Positions 35,455 through 44,911 are shown, counted from the first letter of the stretch. The stretch: DNA of 64,000 nucleotides from Kuafuiihalomonas phototrophica (GCA_031800475.1 DAPKRQ010000152.1:10432-74431), one strand, 5' to 3'. Notes: generated by a model not told the origin, from the letters alone. Made by a program: numbers and translations.

Positions 35455-36762
35455 TCAGGCCATGTTCTCGATCAAGAGGTCGGCGAACTCGGAAGTCTTC
35501 ACCTTGGTGGCCCCCTCCATCTGACGGTGGAAGTCGTAGGTGACGGTCTTGTTGCCGATGGTGCGGTCGAGTCCGGCCACGATCAGGTCGGCCGCTTCGT
35601 GCCAGCCCAGGTGCCGGAGCATCAACTCGCCGGACAAGATCACCGATCCCGGGTTCACCACGTCCTTGTTCGCGTACTTCGGGGCGGTTCCGTGGGTCGC
35701 TTCGAAAATGGCATGACCGGTCTCGTAATTGATGTTGCCTCCGGGGGCGATTCCGATGCCCCCGACTTGGGCGGCCAGGGCGTCGGACAGGTAGTCTCCG
35801 TTCAAATTCGGGGTCGCGATGACGTCGAACTCGGTGGGTCGGGTGAGCACCTGCTGGAGCGTGATGTCCGCGATCGAGTCCTTGACGATCAGCTTGTGGG
35901 CCTTCTTCGCCTCATCGAGCTCGGCGTTGGCCGCTTCGACCCCGCGGGACTCGGCGGTGCGCTGCCACTGGGACTTGCCCATGGTGCCCCACCCATACGT
36001 CTGGTCCGCAAACTCCCGTTCGGCGAGCTCGTACCCCCACTGCAAGAACGCCCCCTCGGTAAACTTCATGATGTTGCCCTTGTGGACCAATGTGACGCTC
36101 TTTCGACCGCGGTCGAGTGCATATCGAATCGCTGCGCGAACCAGCCGCTCGGTCCCTTCACGAGAAACCGGCTTGATGCCGATCCCGGAGGACTCCGGAA
36201 ATCGAATTTTCGCGGCTTCCTCCGGAAACTGCTCCTGGAAGATCCTCATGAACCGCTTCAGCTCCGGGGTTCCCTCCTGAAACTCGATGCCCGCGTAGAT
36301 GTCTTCGGTGTTCTCTCGAAAGATCACCATGTCCACGTCCATGGGTCGCTGCACGGGGCTGGGCACGTTTTGGAACCACCGGACCGGACGCAGGCAGGTG
36401 TACAGGTCCAACAGCTGCCGCAGGGCCACGTTCAAAGAACGAATGCCACCCCCCACCGGCGTGGTGAGCGGCCCCTTGATGCCGACCCGATAGTTGCGAA
36501 ACGCCTCGACCGTCCGGTCCGGCAGCCATTCGCCGAATGCATCGAAGGCCTTTTGGCCCGCGAATACCTCGAACCACGCGATGGCCTTTCTTCCCCCGTA
36601 GGCCTTTTCGACCGCAGCGTCGAACACCCTTTGCGAGGCGCGCCAGATATCGGGCCCCGTGCCATCCCCCTCGATGAACGGAACGATCGGTCGGTCGCCG
36701 GGCTCGACCTGGTCTCCGTGGAGTTGGATGGTATCGCCGGACGGGGCTTCGAAATCGGCCAT
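35455..36762 (-). CDS. icd: NADP-dependent isocitrate dehydrogenase
   Basis: 435 aa. The N-terminal PIVPFIEGDGTGPDIW, RSLNVALRQLLDLYTCLRP (with the Ser that binds isocitrate and is phosphorylated in E. coli) and IFRENTEDIYAGIEF are typical. HGTAPKYANKDVVNPGS has the Lys-Tyr pair that selects NADP. It oxidatively decarboxylates isocitrate to 2-oxoglutarate in the TCA cycle. It diverges from glgC across a 117-base gap. Confidence 0.97.
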   Translation of the reverse strand: MADFEAPSGDTIQLHGDQVEPGDRPIVPFIEGDGTGPDIWRASQRVFDAAVEKAYGGRKAIAWFEVFAGQKAFDAFGEWLPDRTVEAFRNYRVGIKGPLTTPVGGGIRSLNVALRQLLDLYTCLRPVRWFQNVPSPVQRPMDVDMVIFRENTEDIYAGIEFQEGTPELKRFMRIFQEQFPEEAAKIRFPESSGIGIKPVSREGTERLVRAAIRYALDRGRKSVTLVHKGNIMKFTEGAFLQWGYELAEREFADQTYGWGTMGKSQWQRTAESRGVEAANAELDEAKKAHKLIVKDSIADITLQQVLTRPTEFDVIATPNLNGDYLSDALAAQVGGIGIAPGGNINYETGHAIFEATHGTAPKYANKDVVNPGSVILSGELMLRHLGWHEAADLIVAGLDRTIGNKTVTYDFHRQMEGATKVKTSEFADLLIENMA

Positions 36763-36879
36763 GAAAGCGGCGTAGCGGAAAGGTGGGTCGGCCGTCCACC
36801 CGGGCCCGGCGGACGCCGGGCCGTCGCTGGATTCGGGACCGGTGGCCTGGACCCCACGGCCGTGCTAGGGCCATCCGCG

Positions 36880-38121
36880 ATGCGGATCTTGGCGATGATT
36901 CTGGCCGGAGGAGAGGGGAAACGGTTGTGGCCCCTGACCGACGAGCGAGCCAAGCCGGCCGTCCCCTTCGGAGGCCGCTATCGCATCATCGACTTCGTTC
37001 TGTCGAACTTCGTGAACTCGGGCATCCACCGGATCAAGGTGGTGACCCAGTACAAATCGGACAGCCTACTGAAGCACTTGTTCCGTACCTGGAACCGGTT
37101 TGCCGGCTTCGGCGGTTTCGTGGAGCCCGTCCCGCCCCAGCAGAATCTTTCGAAAGACTGGTACTCCGGCAGCGTGGACGCCATCTTTCAAAACCTCAAC
37201 ATCATCGACGATGAACATCCCGACCTCGTTGCGGTGTTCGGGGGTGATCACGTCTACAAGATGGACGTTCGGCAGATGGTCGACTTTCATCTCGAAAAGG
37301 GCGCGGCAGCCACGGTGGCCGCGATTCCGGTGCCCCGCGATCGAGCCAAGCGGTTCGGTTGCATCGCCACGGATGAGTCGAATCGGATGATCGGCTTCGT
37401 AGAAAAGCCCGACGATCCTCCCGAGATGCCGAACCGCCCCGGCTGGTCCCTCGCTTCGATGGGCAACTACCTGTTCGACCCGGAGGTACTGACGCGGGAG
37501 TGCCGATCAGACGCCGAGCGTCCCGGTAGCAAGCACGACTTCGGCGGAGACCTGCTCCCGAACCTTTACCAGAGAGAACCGGTCTACGTGTACGATTTTC
37601 AGACGAATACCGTCCCCGGAGAATCCGAAGCTGCGCGGGGCTACTGGGTCGACATCGGAACCATCGAAGCCTACTACGAGGCCTCGATGGACCTGGTTTC
37701 GGTGTCGCCATCCTTCAACCTCTACAACCGCTCCTGGAAGATCAAAACATTCGAAAGCGCCGAGCCTCCCGCGAAATTCGTATTCGCCGATCAGGAACGA
37801 AAGCGCATCGGCATCGCCACCGATTCCATGGTGTGCGAAGGCTGCATCATCTCCGGAGGCCACTTGGAGCGAAGCCTCTTGAGCCACCGGGTCCGGATCA
37901 ATTCGTTCGCCCACGTGAGCGAGTCGGTTCTGTTCGAGGGAGTGAACGTTGGGCGACACTGTCGGATTCGGCGGGCGATCATCGACAAAGGAATTGACAT
38001 TCCGGAAGGTACGACCATCGGCTATGACGAAGACGAAGATCGCAGGCGGTTCTTCGTCTCGGACGATGGGGTCGTGGTCGTTCCGAAGAAGGGTATCCTG
38101 AGCGACCGCGGCCGTTCCTGA
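36880..38121 (+). CDS. glgC: Glucose-1-phosphate adenylyltransferase
   Basis: 413 aa from the ATG at 36880; the open frame continues upstream only as a shadow of icd. The nucleotidyltransferase start MILAGGEGKRLWPLTDERAKPAVPFGG and the FVLSNFVNSG segment are diagnostic. VFGGDHVYKMD binds metal and GYWVDIGTIEAYYEASMDL follows. A left-handed beta-helix domain completes it (VNVGRHCRIRRAIIDKGIDIPEG). It makes ADP-glucose for glycogen. No other glycogen gene is adjacent. Confidence 0.96.
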   Translation: MRILAMILAGGEGKRLWPLTDERAKPAVPFGGRYRIIDFVLSNFVNSGIHRIKVVTQYKSDSLLKHLFRTWNRFAGFGGFVEPVPPQQNLSKDWYSGSVDAIFQNLNIIDDEHPDLVAVFGGDHVYKMDVRQMVDFHLEKGAAATVAAIPVPRDRAKRFGCIATDESNRMIGFVEKPDDPPEMPNRPGWSLASMGNYLFDPEVLTRECRSDAERPGSKHDFGGDLLPNLYQREPVYVYDFQTNTVPGESEAARGYWVDIGTIEAYYEASMDLVSVSPSFNLYNRSWKIKTFESAEPPAKFVFADQERKRIGIATDSMVCEGCIISGGHLERSLLSHRVRINSFAHVSESVLFEGVNVGRHCRIRRAIIDKGIDIPEGTTIGYDEDEDRRRFFVSDDGVVVVPKKGILSDRGRS

Positions 38122-38188
38122 CGCCGCCTGCTCGCACTTTTCGAAGCTTCATGTTCGAGCCGACCTGGCGGAAGGGACCGAGACGGGC

Positions 38189-39949
38189 ATGAACCTGTCG
38201 GCGGTGATCACGGCCCTGGCGCTGGCGGGTGTCCTGGGCGGTCTCGTCTTCTTTCGGCTGCCCGCCTACGTGCCCTTGCTCCTGGCGCTGCTCGCCCTGA
38301 TGCTGACCGGCATCCTGGAGCCCGCCGAGGCTTTGGCCGGATTCGGAAATCCCGGCCTGGTGACGGTCGGTGCCCTGTTCGTGGTGGCGGCAGCCCTGCG
38401 GGAGACCGGCGTCGTGACGCGCCTGGTACAGCCGTGGCTCGGTCGCCCCCGCACGGCCCGGGCGGCGCTGCTCCGGCTGGTCCCGCCGGTCACGGTGCTG
38501 AGCGCGTTCGTCAACAACACGCCGGTGGTGGCGGTCCTGCTGCCGGTGGTCGGGGACTGGTCCCGCCGGATCCGGGTTCCGGCTTCACAGCTGTTGATGC
38601 CCCTGTCCTACGCGGCGATCCTGGGGGGCCTGTGCACCCTGGTCGGTACCAGCACGAACTTGGTGGTGCAGGGGGTGTTGCTGTCTTCGGGCCGCGAGGG
38701 ACTCGGCGTGTTCGAAGTCGCCACGGTGGGCATTCCCGTCGCTGCGGCCGGGACCCTCACCCTGCTCGCCTTGGCGCCCCGGCTTCTTCCGGCCCACGAC
38801 GATGGCCTGCGGGCCCTGTTGGACCCCCGAGAATACACCTTGGAGATGATCGTCGATCCATCGGGCCCCTTCGTGGGACGCACCATCGAAGAGGCCGGGC
38901 TGCGGCACCTTCCCGGCGTGTTCTTGGCAGAACTCCACCGCGGCCGGCAGGTGCGCCCCGCGGTCTCTCCAGACGAACGACTGGAGGCGGGCGATCAGCT
39001 GGTGTTCGTTGGCCAGATCCAGGCGGTGGTCGACCTGCGGCGCACCCCGGGGCTCCTTCCGGCCGACGAGCCCCGATTCGAGCTGCGCCAGCGCGACAAC
39101 CGAATCTTCGTGGAAGCGGTGGTTTCTGGCCTCTGCCCGGTGGTCGGACGCACCGTGCGGGAAGGACGGTTTCGGACGCACTACGGCGCCGCGGTGCTCG
39201 GGGTCGCCCGGCAGGGTGAGCGGATCCAAGCCCGGATCGGCGACATCCGACTGAAGGGCGGCGACACCCTTCTGCTCGAAGCGCCGCGGGACTTTCTGGA
39301 ACGGCATCGCCACTCGAACGAATTTCACCTGGTCAGCCGTCTGGAGGACGAGGAACCTCCGCGCCACGATCGGGCAGGCTGGGCCCTGGCCTTGTTCGTC
39401 GGAATGTTCGGTCTGGTCCTGCTCGGCGTCCCGCTGTCGGTGGCGGCGCTGAGCGGAGCCTTGGCCATGATCCTGTCTGGCTGCCTGTCCGAAGAGAACG
39501 CCCGCAAGCGGGTGGACTGGCCGCTGCTTTTGACCATCGGCGCTTCCTTGGGGCTCGGTCGGGCCCTGAGCCGGTCTGGGCTGGCGGATGCGGCGGCCGG
39601 CGGCATGCTCGTGCTGGCCCAAGACAGCCGCCTGGGAGCCTTGATCGTCCTATACGCCGGAGCCACGGCCCTGTCCCAACTCGTGAGCAACGCGGGGGCC
39701 GCGGTGGTGGCGGTGCCGGTGGCTCTGTCGGTGGCGGAGCGCCTGGGGGTGGCCGAGCGTCCCTTCGTCCTGGCCGCCCTGGTTGCGTCCTCGGCCGCGT
39801 TCCTGACGCCCCTGGGGTACCAGACCAACCTGATGGTCTTCGGGGCCGGGGGCTATCGGATGGCCGACTTCTTGCGGCTCGGCCTCCCCCTGACTGCCAT
39901 CTGCGGCACGGTGGCCGTGACCGTGCTGTGGGCCTGGGCCGGAGGCTGA
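38189..39949 (+). CDS. SLC13/DASS-type permease with two TrkA-C (RCK_C) domains
   Basis: 586 aa. About ten membrane helices in two blocks flank a soluble centre (about residues 210-385). The centre holds two TrkA-C domains (GRTIEEAGLRHLPGVFLAELHRG and GRTVREGRFRTHYGAAVLGVARQ). The transport signature NNTPVVAVLLPVV and repeated helix-hairpin VSNAGAAVVAVPVALSV fit DASS carriers of sulfate, dicarboxylate or phosphate. The RCK_C pair is seen in the SLC13 subfamily and may bind a regulatory ligand. Confidence 0.85.
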   Translation: MNLSAVITALALAGVLGGLVFFRLPAYVPLLLALLALMLTGILEPAEALAGFGNPGLVTVGALFVVAAALRETGVVTRLVQPWLGRPRTARAALLRLVPPVTVLSAFVNNTPVVAVLLPVVGDWSRRIRVPASQLLMPLSYAAILGGLCTLVGTSTNLVVQGVLLSSGREGLGVFEVATVGIPVAAAGTLTLLALAPRLLPAHDDGLRALLDPREYTLEMIVDPSGPFVGRTIEEAGLRHLPGVFLAELHRGRQVRPAVSPDERLEAGDQLVFVGQIQAVVDLRRTPGLLPADEPRFELRQRDNRIFVEAVVSGLCPVVGRTVREGRFRTHYGAAVLGVARQGERIQARIGDIRLKGGDTLLLEAPRDFLERHRHSNEFHLVSRLEDEEPPRHDRAGWALALFVGMFGLVLLGVPLSVAALSGALAMILSGCLSEENARKRVDWPLLLTIGASLGLGRALSRSGLADAAAGGMLVLAQDSRLGALIVLYAGATALSQLVSNAGAAVVAVPVALSVAERLGVAERPFVLAALVASSAAFLTPLGYQTNLMVFGAGGYRMADFLRLGLPLTAICGTVAVTVLWAWAGG

Positions 39950-40042
39950 TGCCCCGCCGGCCCCGGTGGGGACGGGCGAACCGGGGGCCGAGGCGGCCAG
40001 GGGACCTTGCCTCGATGGCGGCGGAGCCCCACGGTGATTCGG

Positions 40043-40618
40043 ATGCGCGGTCTCGGTCTCGGTCTGGTCCTCTCGGGCTTGCTCGCCTGCGGCAACGAAG
40101 CCCCCCAGCTCGGGGGCGAAGCCGATCCCGCCGCCGACGGGGGCGCCGAGCCCGACCTCGGCGCCGACGCCGAAGCGGACCTGGGTGCCGAAACCGGTCC
40201 CGACGGCGCCGTGTTGGACGCCCGAGCCCCCTGCCAGGTCGAAGACTGCGAAGGCGAGGCGATCCAGATCCCGCGCGGCCCGTCCATCGAGCTGCCGCCA
40301 TGCTGTCTCGAGGCCCCTGCCTCGGGCTGCGGCTACGATCTGTCGGAGGTCGACTTCGCGGAGTTTTTGGGCCGGGATCCCGGGGTGCCCGAAGGCGCAT
40401 GCATACCCCAACGCTTCGAGGGGGAGCTGGACCCCAGCTGCCCCGAGCAAGAGGTCGAGTTGGGCCCGGTCCAGGCCCAACTGCGGGGCTGCTGCCGGCC
40501 GGACGGCACCTGCGGAGTGAACCTGGACCTATCGTTGTTGGGCGGCCCCCGTTTCGGCTGCATTCCCACCCGCACCGGCACCGACACCTCGACCCGTTGC
40601 GGCGACTCGGGCGGCTGA
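40043..40618 (+). CDS. Cys-rich lipoprotein with internal repeat
   Basis: 191 aa from the ATG at 40043; a GTG at 40034 is possible. The signal ends in LLACGN, a lipobox. An Ala/Asp/Gly-rich linker of about 45 residues is followed by 12 Cys. The Cys region is an imperfect duplication: PPCC-x6-SGCGYDLS then GACIPQRF, and RGCCRPDGTCGVNLD then FGCIPTRT. Such linker-plus-disulfide lipoproteins are common in Myxococcota. No enzymatic motif is visible; the protein is probably surface or periplasmic. Confidence 0.75.
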   Translation: MRGLGLGLVLSGLLACGNEAPQLGGEADPAADGGAEPDLGADAEADLGAETGPDGAVLDARAPCQVEDCEGEAIQIPRGPSIELPPCCLEAPASGCGYDLSEVDFAEFLGRDPGVPEGACIPQRFEGELDPSCPEQEVELGPVQAQLRGCCRPDGTCGVNLDLSLLGGPRFGCIPTRTGTDTSTRCGDSGG

Positions 40619-40759
40619 CGGCCCATCCCGCCTCGGCTCAACCCTCACCATGTTTCCACCTATTTCCTCGGATGCCCGTGTGATTCCGGGAACCTGGATA
40701 GGCCGGCGCGCAGCGTCGGCCCCTGCATTCGGTGCCCCGACAGACCGCTACCCCTTGTG

Positions 40760-40788
40760 TTGACAGGGCCCGAAGGCCCCTATATCTG
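40760..40788 (+). promoter_or_regulatory. Housekeeping promoter of nrdA
   Basis: TTGACA (40760-40765) is the perfect -35 element. A -10 lies at TATATC (40781, 15-base spacer) or TATCTG (40783, 17-base spacer). A GGGAGGG ribosome site precedes the GTG at 40830. The region is much more AT-rich than its surroundings. The TATAT core is reminiscent of an NrdR box but does not match it well. Confidence 0.65.
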
Positions 40789-40816
40789 GGTATGGTCTCA
40801 GCTTCAGAGCCATACC
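40789..40816 (+). promoter_or_regulatory. Inverted repeat at the nrdA transcription start
   Basis: GGTATGG (40789-40795) and CCATACC (40810-40816) are perfect complements, extended inward by CTC/GAG. It begins at the predicted start site and ends just before the ribosome site, so it could be a repressor operator or a leader hairpin that limits nrdA translation. Confidence 0.45.
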
Positions 40817-40829
40817 GGGAGGGAACTTC

Positions 40830-43262
40830 GTGAGCAGCCTGCACAACGGGACCGAGCCATTCGACAGCCGCCAGCCGACCACCCAGCGACGCCCCATCAC
40901 CCAGCCGCCGCGGCGGGTGGGGCCCGTGGAAGCCCCCACGGCGATGCGGGTGCGCAAGCGCAACGGGGCGTTCGAACTGGCGGACGTGAACAAGATCGTG
41001 AAGGCCGTCGGCCGCTGTTGCAGCGGGCTGCCGAACGTGGATGCCAACCGGGTCGCCATCAAGACCATCGGAGGTCTGTACGATGGGGCCACCACCCGTG
41101 AACTGGATCAGCTCTCGATCCAGACCGCGGCGGCGTTCATCGCCGAAGAGCCCGAGTACTCGAAGCTGGCCGCCCGCCTGCTCGCGACCTTCGTCGACAA
41201 GGAAGTGAAGGGACAGGACATCCAGTCCTTTTCCCAGTCCGTGAAGCTCGGCCACCAGGTCGAACTCGTGAACGATCGCCTGCTCGAATTCGTGGAGCGC
41301 AACAAGCGCAAGCTCGATCAGGCGGTGCAGCCCAGCCGCAATCAGCTCTTCGAATACTTCGGGCTTCGCACGGTCTACGACCGCTACCTGCTGCGGCACC
41401 CGCAAAAGCGCGAGGTGATCGAGACCCCGCAGTACTTCTTCTTGCGGGTGGCCTGCGCCCTGGCAGAGAGCGTGCAAGACGCCATCGAAATGTATCGGAT
41501 GTTTTCGTCCCTCGAATACCTTCCGAGCTCGCCCACGTTGTTCAACTCGGGCACACGCCACGAGCAGCTGTCTTCGTGCTTCTTGCTCGACTCGCCAGAG
41601 GACGACCTGGGCGAAATCTACAAACGCTACGGCGACGTGGCTCAGCTATCCAAGTTTTCGGGCGGCATCGGCCTGGCCTACAGCCGCATTCGGTCCAAGG
41701 GGTCGTTGATCAAGAGCACCAATGGTCACTCCAACGGGATCGTTCCGTGGCTCAAGACCCTGGATGCTTCGGTCGCCGCCGTGAACCAGGGCGGCAAGCG
41801 CAAGGGGGCTTGCTGCGTGTACCTCGAGCCCTGGCACGCCGATATCGAAGACTTCTTGGAGTTGCGGGACAACGTCGGCGACGAGGCCCGCCGGGCCCAC
41901 AACCTGAACCTGGCCAACTGGGTCTGCGACCTGTTCATGAAGCGGGTCGAACAAAACCAGAGCTGGAGCCTGTTCGATCCCCGCAAGGTGCCGCAGCTCG
42001 TGGACCTGTACGGAGAGGAATTCGAAAAAGCCTACGAGGAGGCCGAAGCCGCCGGGCTCGCCGAGAAGACCATGCCGGCCCGGGAGCTGTACTCTCGCAT
42101 GATGAAGACCTTGGCCCAGACCGGCAACGGTTGGATGACGTTCAAGGACAAGTCGAACGTCGCGTGCAACCAGACCGCCCTCCCCGGCCGCACGGTTCAT
42201 TTGTCGAACCTGTGCACCGAGATCATCGAGGTGACCTCTCGAGACGAGACGGCGGTGTGCAACCTGGGCTCAATCAACCTGGCCCGTCACGTGGTGGACG
42301 GCGAGGTCGACTTCGATCACCTGAGCCGCACCGTTCAGACTGCCGTGCGGCAGCTCGACCGGGTGATCGACCTGAACTTCTATCCGATTCCCAGCACCGC
42401 GAAATCCAACTCGAAGTGGCGGCCGGTCGGGCTCGGCATGATGGGCCTGCAGGACGTCTTCTTCTTGATGGGCATTCCGTTCGATTCGGAAGAAGCAAAA
42501 GCCACGTCTCGACGGATCGCCGAGGAGATCTACTTCTCCGCCCTGAGTGCGAGTCTCGAGTTGGCCAAGGAACGGGGTGCTCATCCCGGCTTTCCGGAGA
42601 CTCGGGCTGCCCAGGGCCAGCTTCAGTTCGATTTCTGGGAAACCAAGCCCGAACGACGGGAGCGATGGGAGAATCTGCGAAAGGAAATTCGCGACCACGG
42701 CCTGCGAAATTCGTTGCTCATCGCCATCGCACCGACGGCGACCATCGCCTCGATCGCAGGATGCTACGAGTGCATCGAGCCCCAGGTTTCGAACCTGTTC
42801 AAGCGGGAGACCCTGTCCGGCGAGTTCCTGCAGATCAACCGCTACCTGGTCCAGGAGCTCAAGCGGCTGGGCCTGTGGACCGAAGACATGCGCACCCAGA
42901 TCAAGATGGCCGAGGGCTCGGTGCAAGGCATCGAAGAAATCCCCGCGGAGCTGCGGCATGTGTACAGAACTGCCTGGGAGATCCCGATGAAGTCGCTGAT
43001 CGACATGGCTGCGGAACGGGGCGCGTTCATCGACCAGAGCCAGAGCCTGAACCTGTTCATGGAGAGCCCCGCCATGGGACCACTTTCGTCCATGTACTTT
43101 TACGCCTGGAAGCGGGGTATCAAGACCACCTACTACCTGCGCTCCCGCCCGGCCACGCAGATCGCCAAGACCACCGTGTCGGGCACGGCCAAGGCCCGGA
43201 GCGACGCGGACGCAGTGACTTGTTCGCTCGAAAACCCCGAAACCTGTGAGGCCTGCCAGTAG
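40830..43262 (+). CDS. nrdA: Ribonucleoside-diphosphate reductase alpha subunit, class Ia
   Basis: 810 aa, with a GTG start. An ATP-cone (MRVRKRNGAFELADVNKIVKA) is near residue 35. The active site is complete: QLSSCFLLD, NLCTEI with the radical Cys flanked by Asn and Glu, AVCNLGSINLARH, and the Tyr-Tyr pair in GIKTTYYLR. The C-terminal CEACQ tail shuttles electrons from thioredoxin. With NrdB it reduces NDPs to dNDPs. The ATP-cone implies feedback by dATP. A terminator separates it from nrdB. Confidence 0.97.
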   Translation: MSSLHNGTEPFDSRQPTTQRRPITQPPRRVGPVEAPTAMRVRKRNGAFELADVNKIVKAVGRCCSGLPNVDANRVAIKTIGGLYDGATTRELDQLSIQTAAAFIAEEPEYSKLAARLLATFVDKEVKGQDIQSFSQSVKLGHQVELVNDRLLEFVERNKRKLDQAVQPSRNQLFEYFGLRTVYDRYLLRHPQKREVIETPQYFFLRVACALAESVQDAIEMYRMFSSLEYLPSSPTLFNSGTRHEQLSSCFLLDSPEDDLGEIYKRYGDVAQLSKFSGGIGLAYSRIRSKGSLIKSTNGHSNGIVPWLKTLDASVAAVNQGGKRKGACCVYLEPWHADIEDFLELRDNVGDEARRAHNLNLANWVCDLFMKRVEQNQSWSLFDPRKVPQLVDLYGEEFEKAYEEAEAAGLAEKTMPARELYSRMMKTLAQTGNGWMTFKDKSNVACNQTALPGRTVHLSNLCTEIIEVTSRDETAVCNLGSINLARHVVDGEVDFDHLSRTVQTAVRQLDRVIDLNFYPIPSTAKSNSKWRPVGLGMMGLQDVFFLMGIPFDSEEAKATSRRIAEEIYFSALSASLELAKERGAHPGFPETRAAQGQLQFDFWETKPERRERWENLRKEIRDHGLRNSLLIAIAPTATIASIAGCYECIEPQVSNLFKRETLSGEFLQINRYLVQELKRLGLWTEDMRTQIKMAEGSVQGIEEIPAELRHVYRTAWEIPMKSLIDMAAERGAFIDQSQSLNLFMESPAMGPLSSMYFYAWKRGIKTTYYLRSRPATQIAKTTVSGTAKARSDADAVTCSLENPETCEACQ

Positions 43263-43293
43263 ACGGGCCGACTCCCTCGCGAGCCTCAACCCG

Positions 43294-43327
43294 AACCCAG
43301 CCGGCGTCGTTCGGCTGGGTTCTTTTT
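43294..43327 (+). terminator. Intrinsic terminator between nrdA and nrdB
   Basis: A perfect 10-base stem, AACCCAGCCG/CGGCTGGGTT, with an 8-base loop is followed directly by CTTTTT. It lies 31 bases past the nrdA stop and ends 23 bases before the nrdB ATG. It should stop or attenuate nrdA transcripts, so nrdB either depends on read-through or has its own start. Confidence 0.9.
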
Positions 43328-43350
43328 ACTCGATTCACTCAGGAGAGATC

Positions 43351-44349
43351 ATGCTGCTCGACCCCGGAATGAACCTGACCCTGCGCCCAATGCGGTACCC
43401 CAAGTTCTATGAAATGTATCGCAATGGGATCAAGAACACCTGGACGGTGGAAGAAGTCGACTTCTCCCTGGACCTGGTGGATCTGCGCGAAAAGATGACG
43501 CCGGGCGAACGTCACCTGATCCATCGACTGGTGGCCTTCTTCGCCACCGGCGATTCGATCGTGGCGAACAACCTGGTGCTGAACCTCTACGAACACATCA
43601 ACGCACCCGAGGCGCGCATGTACCTATCTCGGCAGCTCTTCGAAGAAGCGCTGCACGTACAGTTCTACCTGACGCTGCTCGACACCTACGTGCCCGATCC
43701 GGCCGAGCGCGAAAAAGCATTCGCCGCCATCGAGAACATTCCATCGATCCGCGACAAGGCCGCTTTCTGCCAAAAATGGATCGACGCGGTGCAGGACCTC
43801 GGTCCGCTCCACACCCGCGAAAAGCGCCGGCAGTTCTTGCTGAACCTGATCTGCTTCGCGTCCTGCATCGAAGGCTTGTTCTTTTTCGCGGCATTCGCGT
43901 ACGTCTACCACCTTCGAAACAAAGGCTTGCTTCACGGACTGGCGTCCGGAACCAACTGGGTGTTCCGGGACGAAAGCGCCCACATGGCCTTTGCATTCGA
44001 AGTCGTAAACACGGTCCGCCGAGAAGAGCCCGAGCTGTTCGACGACGACCTGGAAGCCCAGATCCATCAGATGCTCGAAGAGGCCATCGCCTGCGAGGTG
44101 CAGTTCGCCGACGACGTGTTGAGCGGCGGTGTGGCGGGGATCAGCGTGACCGAGATGCGGACCTATCTCGAGTACATCGCCGATCAACGGCTGACCATGC
44201 TCGGATTGGCTCCGCGGTATCACTCCAAGAACCCGTTCACCTTCATGGAGCTGCAGGACGTTCAGGAGCTGGCGAACTTCTTCGAGCGGCGTGTCTCCGC
44301 CTACCAGGTCGGCTTCTCGGGCGAGTTCAGCCTGGAAGCCACGTTCTGA
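43351..44349 (+). CDS. nrdB: Ribonucleoside-diphosphate reductase beta subunit, class Ia
   Basis: 332 aa from the ATG at 43351, with an AGGAGA ribosome site; the frame upstream crosses the terminator. All iron ligands can be placed: Asp68, Glu99 and His102 (EEALH), Glu174, Glu208 and His211 (RDESAH). The radical Tyr106 is four residues after His102, as in E. coli Y122. It is therefore a tyrosyl-radical di-iron (or Mn-Fe capable) subunit. It generates the radical for NrdA. Confidence 0.96.
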   Translation: MLLDPGMNLTLRPMRYPKFYEMYRNGIKNTWTVEEVDFSLDLVDLREKMTPGERHLIHRLVAFFATGDSIVANNLVLNLYEHINAPEARMYLSRQLFEEALHVQFYLTLLDTYVPDPAEREKAFAAIENIPSIRDKAAFCQKWIDAVQDLGPLHTREKRRQFLLNLICFASCIEGLFFFAAFAYVYHLRNKGLLHGLASGTNWVFRDESAHMAFAFEVVNTVRREEPELFDDDLEAQIHQMLEEAIACEVQFADDVLSGGVAGISVTEMRTYLEYIADQRLTMLGLAPRYHSKNPFTFMELQDVQELANFFERRVSAYQVGFSGEFSLEATF

Positions 44350-44353
44350 AGCA

Positions 44354-44911
44354 TCACGGGGTGGTGCGCTGGCCCTGGCGCAAGGTCGCGCAGCCGACGA
44401 GCCCATGGGCGTCCGACAGCGAAGGCCTGGCGCTTCCATCCTCCCGCAACATCACCGCCATACCCCGAGGCCCCGGCGAGTCGACCTGCATGGCGAGCTC
44501 GTGGCTGGACTTCGTACGGTCGGAAACGACGATCCGACCCAGTTCGACCGGCTCGAAGGGCAGAGCTTCGGGTGTACTGCCCGATCGTTCTCGGGGGTCC
44601 ACCTTGCCGGTGCGCAAGGTGTCGAGCTTTGGTTCCGCGGGGCACCGGGGTCCGCGCAGGACCCGGTAGGACCCGGGCGGCAGGCCGAGCACCCGCAGGC
44701 GCAGCTGCTCCCCGTCCCAATGAGCGACGCCCGCAACACGACTTGCGCCCAAAGCGGTGATCGCACCCCTCCATCCACCCTTACCGGCCCGGCGCCCATC
44801 GAATTCGGGTCGGGCGACCTCGGCCGCGGGCATCTGCGGGGGAGGCCTCATGTCCGGCTGGGGAATGCTCGGGAGCAAGACGCTCCAAATCCAAAATGCG
44901 GTCGGTTCCAT
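44354..44911 (-). CDS. Exported protein, faint SOD-like beta fold
   Basis: 185 aa from the ATG at 44911, with a hydrophobic opening FWIWSVLLPSIPQP. The sequence is strand-rich (LRLRVLGLPPGSYRVLRG, ELAMQVDSPGPRGMAVMLRE) and ends with GLVGCATL. Two Cys (in GPRCPAE and VGCATL) are placed like the conserved disulfide of Cu/Zn superoxide dismutases, but the copper and zinc His residues are missing. Not assigned. It converges with nrdB (4-base gap) and diverges from a small stress-type gene. Confidence 0.55.
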   Translation of the reverse strand: MEPTAFWIWSVLLPSIPQPDMRPPPQMPAAEVARPEFDGRRAGKGGWRGAITALGASRVAGVAHWDGEQLRLRVLGLPPGSYRVLRGPRCPAEPKLDTLRTGKVDPRERSGSTPEALPFEPVELGRIVVSDRTKSSHELAMQVDSPGPRGMAVMLREDGSARPSLSDAHGLVGCATLRQGQRTTP

